From Bacillus cereus group sp. RP43 (GTDB lineage: Bacteria > Bacillota > Bacilli > Bacillales > Bacillaceae_G), in assembly GCF_040459645.1 (NCBI RefSeq), contig NZ_JARVHQ010000001.1, forward strand, positions 3,038,001-3,102,000: a stretch of DNA of 64,000 nt, read 5' to 3'. The notes under the pieces were generated by a model, which was given only the letters and a program-made list of their open reading frames with translations, did no database searches and was not told where the DNA came from. The position numbers and the translations under genes were made by a program. Below, piece by piece: positions 61,801-64,000 of this stretch (the stretch's first letter is position 1; each line of letters begins with the position of its first letter).

Positions 61801-62817
61801 CATTGGAGTTAAAGGATCATCCTCTAAAAATTCTCTCGCCGATAAGAAAAAGACATACATTGGAATTAAAGGAACTTTTGCATCCGCTTGCGCAGAAGAA
61901 TTATAAATTCTGCGCATGTTAAGTGGGGTAAAGAGTACTTCAGCTAGCTTCTGCGCATCTTGTTGATTTTCAGATAAAAAACGCATACTCCTCTGTTCAT
62001 CCCATACGTGAGGAAGCCACCTCATCCAATCCCACTGTTTTTTCTCCTTCTCATGATAAAAGGCTGCTATTTTCACTTCATTTGGTGCATGATGTGTCAT
62101 AATTTGCGTCGTTACAATTCGAATAAAGTTTAGTCTATCTTCTTTATTTCCAACTACACCAATTACATCGTTTTTTTTCAAAGAAATTGAAATGTGTCCA
62201 TTAGGTATCGTATTGAAATCCCTTTTCACATTTTGTGCTTCTGTAACTAATGGATTTTCTTCATAACCTTGCTGCTCAGGTACCTTCAATTCTACAAGAA
62301 ATGGGCTTTCTCCTGTTCCAATACGAATATCTAAAAAGTCCGGACTTTCAGGTGTACGCTCCCATAAATTACTTTCTCGGTTTTCAATTCTTTGTACACT
62401 TTTTAATGGGCTTGGATTTTGTGTAATTAAATATTTTGCTTGTTCAACCTTTAACGTATCTAATTCCACTCGATGCTTTTGAATTTGCTCTAAGTATCTT
62501 GTTTGTAATTGTTCAACCATTTGACGATGTTCTTTCTTTTTACGGAAATGCCCCATCGTTGTAATTACATATGATCCCAACATCGGAATACTTGAAACCA
62601 TCATTAATGGCATATAACTTGAATTCATCTTCATAAATTTCATCATTACAAAATATAATATCAATGTTAAAATCGTCATCATTGCTGGCAGTAACATTGT
62701 TTCAATTGAAAACTTCGGCTCCTCCGGTATATTCGGCGGATCATGAATAATAACATCCCCTGTTGGTATATCTACTTTCACACGCGGAGAGCGTTGAAAA
62801 TACGGTGATTTTTGCAC
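58810..62817 (-). CDS. essC: Type VII secretion ATPase EssC/YukBA-like (FtsK/SpoIIIE)
   Basis: About 1335 aa. Two N-terminal membrane helices (about 45-90) are followed by three FtsK-type ATPase domains with Walker A GTTGSGKS (about 495), GMPGTGKTT (about 839) and GGRIEGGKTS (about 1117). Domain 1 also has LFIVIDEFAQM as Walker B. It is the motor that recognises and drives WXG100 substrates through the membrane. Unlike S. aureus EssC it has no room for tandem N-terminal FHA domains before the first helix. Start: GTG 62817 is favoured because AAGGAG lies 9 bases upstream; ATG 62838 would place that SD inside the gene. Confidence 0.92.
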   Translation of the reverse strand: MQKSPYFQRSPRVKVDIPTGDVIIHDPPNIPEEPKFSIETMLLPAMMTILTLILYFVMMKFMKMNSSYMPLMMVSSIPMLGSYVITTMGHFRKKKEHRQMVEQLQTRYLEQIQKHRVELDTLKVEQAKYLITQNPSPLKSVQRIENRESNLWERTPESPDFLDIRIGTGESPFLVELKVPEQQGYEENPLVTEAQNVKRDFNTIPNGHISISLKKNDVIGVVGNKEDRLNFIRIVTTQIMTHHAPNEVKIAAFYHEKEKKQWDWMRWLPHVWDEQRSMRFLSENQQDAQKLAEVLFTPLNMRRIYNSSAQADAKVPLIPMYVFFLSAREFLEDDPLTPMLLREGESVGASTFIFAEQRERLPMECDLIISLNGENGELVETFSSSAENSGTTRASFKVDRLSFERCELGARSIAPIRMKSSTAANIPKVLTFLDLFQAKNMEELQVLERWKENRYPTSLPVPIGVREGSKPVFLNIHDKIEKKGHGPHGLMAGTTGSGKSEVIQSIIAALAATYHPHEMAFMLIDYKGGGMSNTFAGLPHIIASITNLEDPNLIERARISLKAELERRQKLFIQAGNVQHLDEYYETSWREKEPLPHLFIVIDEFAQMKKEQPEFMDELISVAAIGRTLGVHLLLATQKPSGVVNDKIWSNSRFRICLRVQDDADSREMLKIPDASKINVPGRGYLQVGSNEVLELFQSAWSGAPYNPDEEKVLDIVDFTEVKLSGERIKVKKRPKPMTNSPKQLQAFIQYVQSVSEKENIKALPGPWLDPLPEKLLLKEFYAMEDWTIGEWNKPKEYLQVTVGLIDDVANQAQFPLKLDLQEGHLNIYGMPGTGKTTMLQTIIMSLAVSHTPEEVNFYVIDFGRMFLDFRDLPHIGGIVQEGENEKMKRLFGFLKKEITDRKESFSNIGAKSFSMYNRMVEKKIPAIVVMVDGYIRFKNEFEKENEVLELLLRESSTYGVYFYFSLNQTIDMFDRVRNNIPMALTFELQDGTEYHNLVGRPKFPLIEVPVGRGLMKGQPPELFQAALPFIGESELEYSQQLKTIIQKMNREWNGEKAKNIPMVPKEIFVEHMVEKLETAQISAGIETEDIRLQSFSLDEMSHIFVGGRIEGGKTSLLQTLLFTTTYQYSPEKVELYLVDLGERPTGILALGDLPHVKKKVTDGMQLKEILDELLELINNREPVMPSIDPNATVEFPYKRIIIAIDDIDQMLTILATDYEAKNKMELIVQNCKNKGIHFMTAATTSSLNSYSHEKWFAEIRKRSIGYLLGTTQNNDVYFFNMKLPHTEMDQELLSGDGYCIRRKPIKIKCAYTPLHLLRTMTDKISVKWSQLKVK

Positions 62818-62848
62818 AAAACATTTCTCCTTCCCCATTCAAAAACTA

Positions 62849-63211
62849 TTACTCAATGATTTTCCATACATAATCTTCTCTACTTGAAGATATATCTGGT
62901 TTAACAGGTTCATTATAAACTTCTTCTGCCGGTTGCATTTCAAAAGAAGGGATAATTGCCCCTTTTTTATATAGCATTACATATTGTCCATCCCAAACAT
63001 CATTATCGCGCAACGTTTCATCATTTCGTATAGAATGCCATTCTTCTTTATCTTTTGCCACTCTAATTTCATAGATACCGCCCAATGCTTCGTCTATTTT
63101 TTCATGATGTAAAATTGCTTCAATAATTTGTACTGCTTTTACATCATTAGGAATTGCAATATCAATTTCTTCATTTGATTGCTTTATGTATGTCACAATA
63201 ATCTCTTCCAC
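62849..63211 (-). CDS. YukD/EsaB-like ubiquitin-fold protein
   Basis: 120 aa. Residues about 1-80 fit a beta-grasp, ubiquitin-like fold (IIVTYIKQSNEEIDIAIPNDVKAVQIIEAIL... LRDNDVWDGQYVMLYKK), followed by an acidic tail (EEVYNEPVKPDISSSRED). YukD/EsaB is a small cytosolic regulator or component of type VII systems. It lies directly before essC, as in yuk operons. The start is GTG 63211 with AAAAGGTGA. The tail is longer than in B. subtilis YukD (79 aa). Confidence 0.78.
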   Translation of the reverse strand: MEEIIVTYIKQSNEEIDIAIPNDVKAVQIIEAILHHEKIDEALGGIYEIRVAKDKEEWHSIRNDETLRDNDVWDGQYVMLYKKGAIIPSFEMQPAEEVYNEPVKPDISSSREDYVWKIIE

Positions 63212-63238
63212 ATTTATTCACCTTTTTCCATCGTGTTG

Positions 63239-64000
63239 TTACCAAGAAATATCTATAAATGAAATATCATCACTTGTCGGTGAGCACTGCGCCCTCTCGA
63301 TTTCTGTTAAGACTTCCTCAAAGTTATACTGCTTAAGCGATACAAGTCCGTCTGAATGAATAACTATCCGGTTTACTTCTTCTCTGGATAATGTCTTTGA
63401 AAACACCTCCAATGCACCTCCAATAATGCCACGCTGTGTAGACCATCTTTTCTCTATATTTCTCTCAAACTTCATTACATTCGAACAATTCTTCTTATCT
63501 TGAAACAATTGTACAAATGAATCACCATGTGTAACTATCGTTACTTGTACTTTGTCTTGATTTGGAATGAGTTCTATTTTTCCACCAATAAACATAGCTT
63601 CACTACCTTGTTTTCTCTTTTCTTCCAATACATCGCGAAGTAACCACGGTGTTTCTTCTGGCAATTGAAATGCCCTTATTTCCTCTGACGCTTCTTCTTT
63701 CCACTTTTCCAACTCTTCATTTAATAGAATAGAAATATCCTGTTCCGTTTCTGGAAATGTTTCAAATAAGTTTAATAATTTCATACCAAGAAATTTCGCA
63801 GCGATTTCACCATGAAAAGACATCCCTACACCATCACATAACACAAATGTGAATTTAGTTCCATTATCTTGAAATACTAAAAAATCTTGTCCACTCTCAT
63901 TTAAATCCTGTGTTTCTTTAGCTCTTACATAGCTATATTGATAAGTAAAATGTTTGCTTTTCTTTTCTTGCAATACCGTTTCTTTCTCTTGCGACAGGAT
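63239..64000 (-). CDS. PP2C-like phosphatase of the type VII locus (5' end at window edge)
   Basis: At least 244 aa visible. It shows QDFLVFQDNGTKFTFVLCDGVGMSFHGEIAA, the PP2C metal-binding D-G-x-G motif, then VTIVTHGDSFVQLF (G-D-S), IVIHSDGLVS (DG) and a final PTSDDISFIDISW (DD). These are the metal-site motifs of Ser/Thr phosphatases. It most likely reverses phosphorylation by the kinase-TPR protein encoded at 55652-58327. The frame stays open to the window edge and TTG 63973 has no good SD, so the true start may be outside. Confidence 0.78.
   Translation of the reverse strand: MLSQEKETVLQEKKSKHFTYQYSYVRAKETQDLNESGQDFLVFQDNGTKFTFVLCDGVGMSFHGEIAAKFLGMKLLNLFETFPETEQDISILLNEELEKWKEEASEEIRAFQLPEETPWLLRDVLEEKRKQGSEAMFIGGKIELIPNQDKVQVTIVTHGDSFVQLFQDKKNCSNVMKFERNIEKRWSTQRGIIGGALEVFSKTLSREEVNRIVIHSDGLVSLKQYNFEEVLTEIERAQCSPTSDDISFIDISW

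Overview
The window looks like a chromosomal segment of a Bacillus cereus group bacterium. It is AT-rich, has strong Shine-Dalgarno sequences and frequent GTG/TTG starts, and carries recognisable genes of that group (hlyIII, a dfrA-thyA pair, a YpjP homologue, Amj, tatA-tatC, a pbpC-type PBP). The species assignment is an inference from gene content.

Positions 1-30.7 kb are ordinary core or near-core genome. They hold an MBL-fold hydrolase (cut by the window edge), DegV, a DUF2535-type protein, TatAC, HlyIII, PlsC, an azoreductase behind a promoter with a palindromic operator, a lipoprotein PBP, folate/thymidylate genes, a serine hydrolase, an S41 peptidase, small enzymes (APH-like kinase, VOC, HADs, GNATs, TrmO-like, racemase), an EcsB/YthQ-type ABC exporter, a GntP permease with an iron-dependent alcohol dehydrogenase, Amj, an NSS transporter under a T-box riboswitch with a probable leucine specifier, and two Opp/Dpp-type permeases.

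Positions 31.4-33.04 kb and 50.1-64 kb are two halves of one locus, all on the minus strand. It is a type VII (ESX/Yuk-like) secretion cluster: PP2C-like phosphatase, ubiquitin-like YukD homologue, EssC ATPase, WXG100 protein, kinase-TM-TPR protein (EssB-like), a proline-rich TPR-like protein, a DUF975 membrane protein and an SseB-like protein. These are followed by a WXG/PT-TG/EndoU-like polymorphic toxin, its immunity gene, an orphan deaminase toxin tip and an Imm3-like immunity gene.

The main discovery is that this locus is split by a 17,074-bp Tn7-like transposon at 33043-50116. Its ends begin TGTGATTTGAA and are flanked by a 5-bp target duplication CTTCA (33038-33042 and 50117-50121). 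Repeated 16-bp putative TnsB sites (GAAnCATAAnnTTGCC) lie at both ends. The insertion is inside the toxin gene. The last 19 codons and the stop are found in frame at 32978-33037, directly upstream of the immunity gene, while the 5' part now reads into the transposon end.

The transposon encodes a TnsA-TnsB fusion, TnsC and a long TniQ/TnsD, all transcribed toward the left end, plus a RecB/Cas4-like PD-(D/E)XK protein next to that end. Its cargo, between tnsAB and the right end, is an orphan ABC ATPase, a DUF6320 protein with a condensation-type acyltransferase, a DUF4097 lipoprotein, an alpha/beta-hydrolase lipoprotein and a YtrA-type GntR/ABC operon. That operon sits behind promoter-operator units repeated three times at exactly 225 bp. 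The cargo also holds a remnant of a second ABC ATPase gene and a second T-box that now leads only into a six-codon ORF and a terminator. I see no CRISPR array, cas gene, tRNA or rRNA gene.
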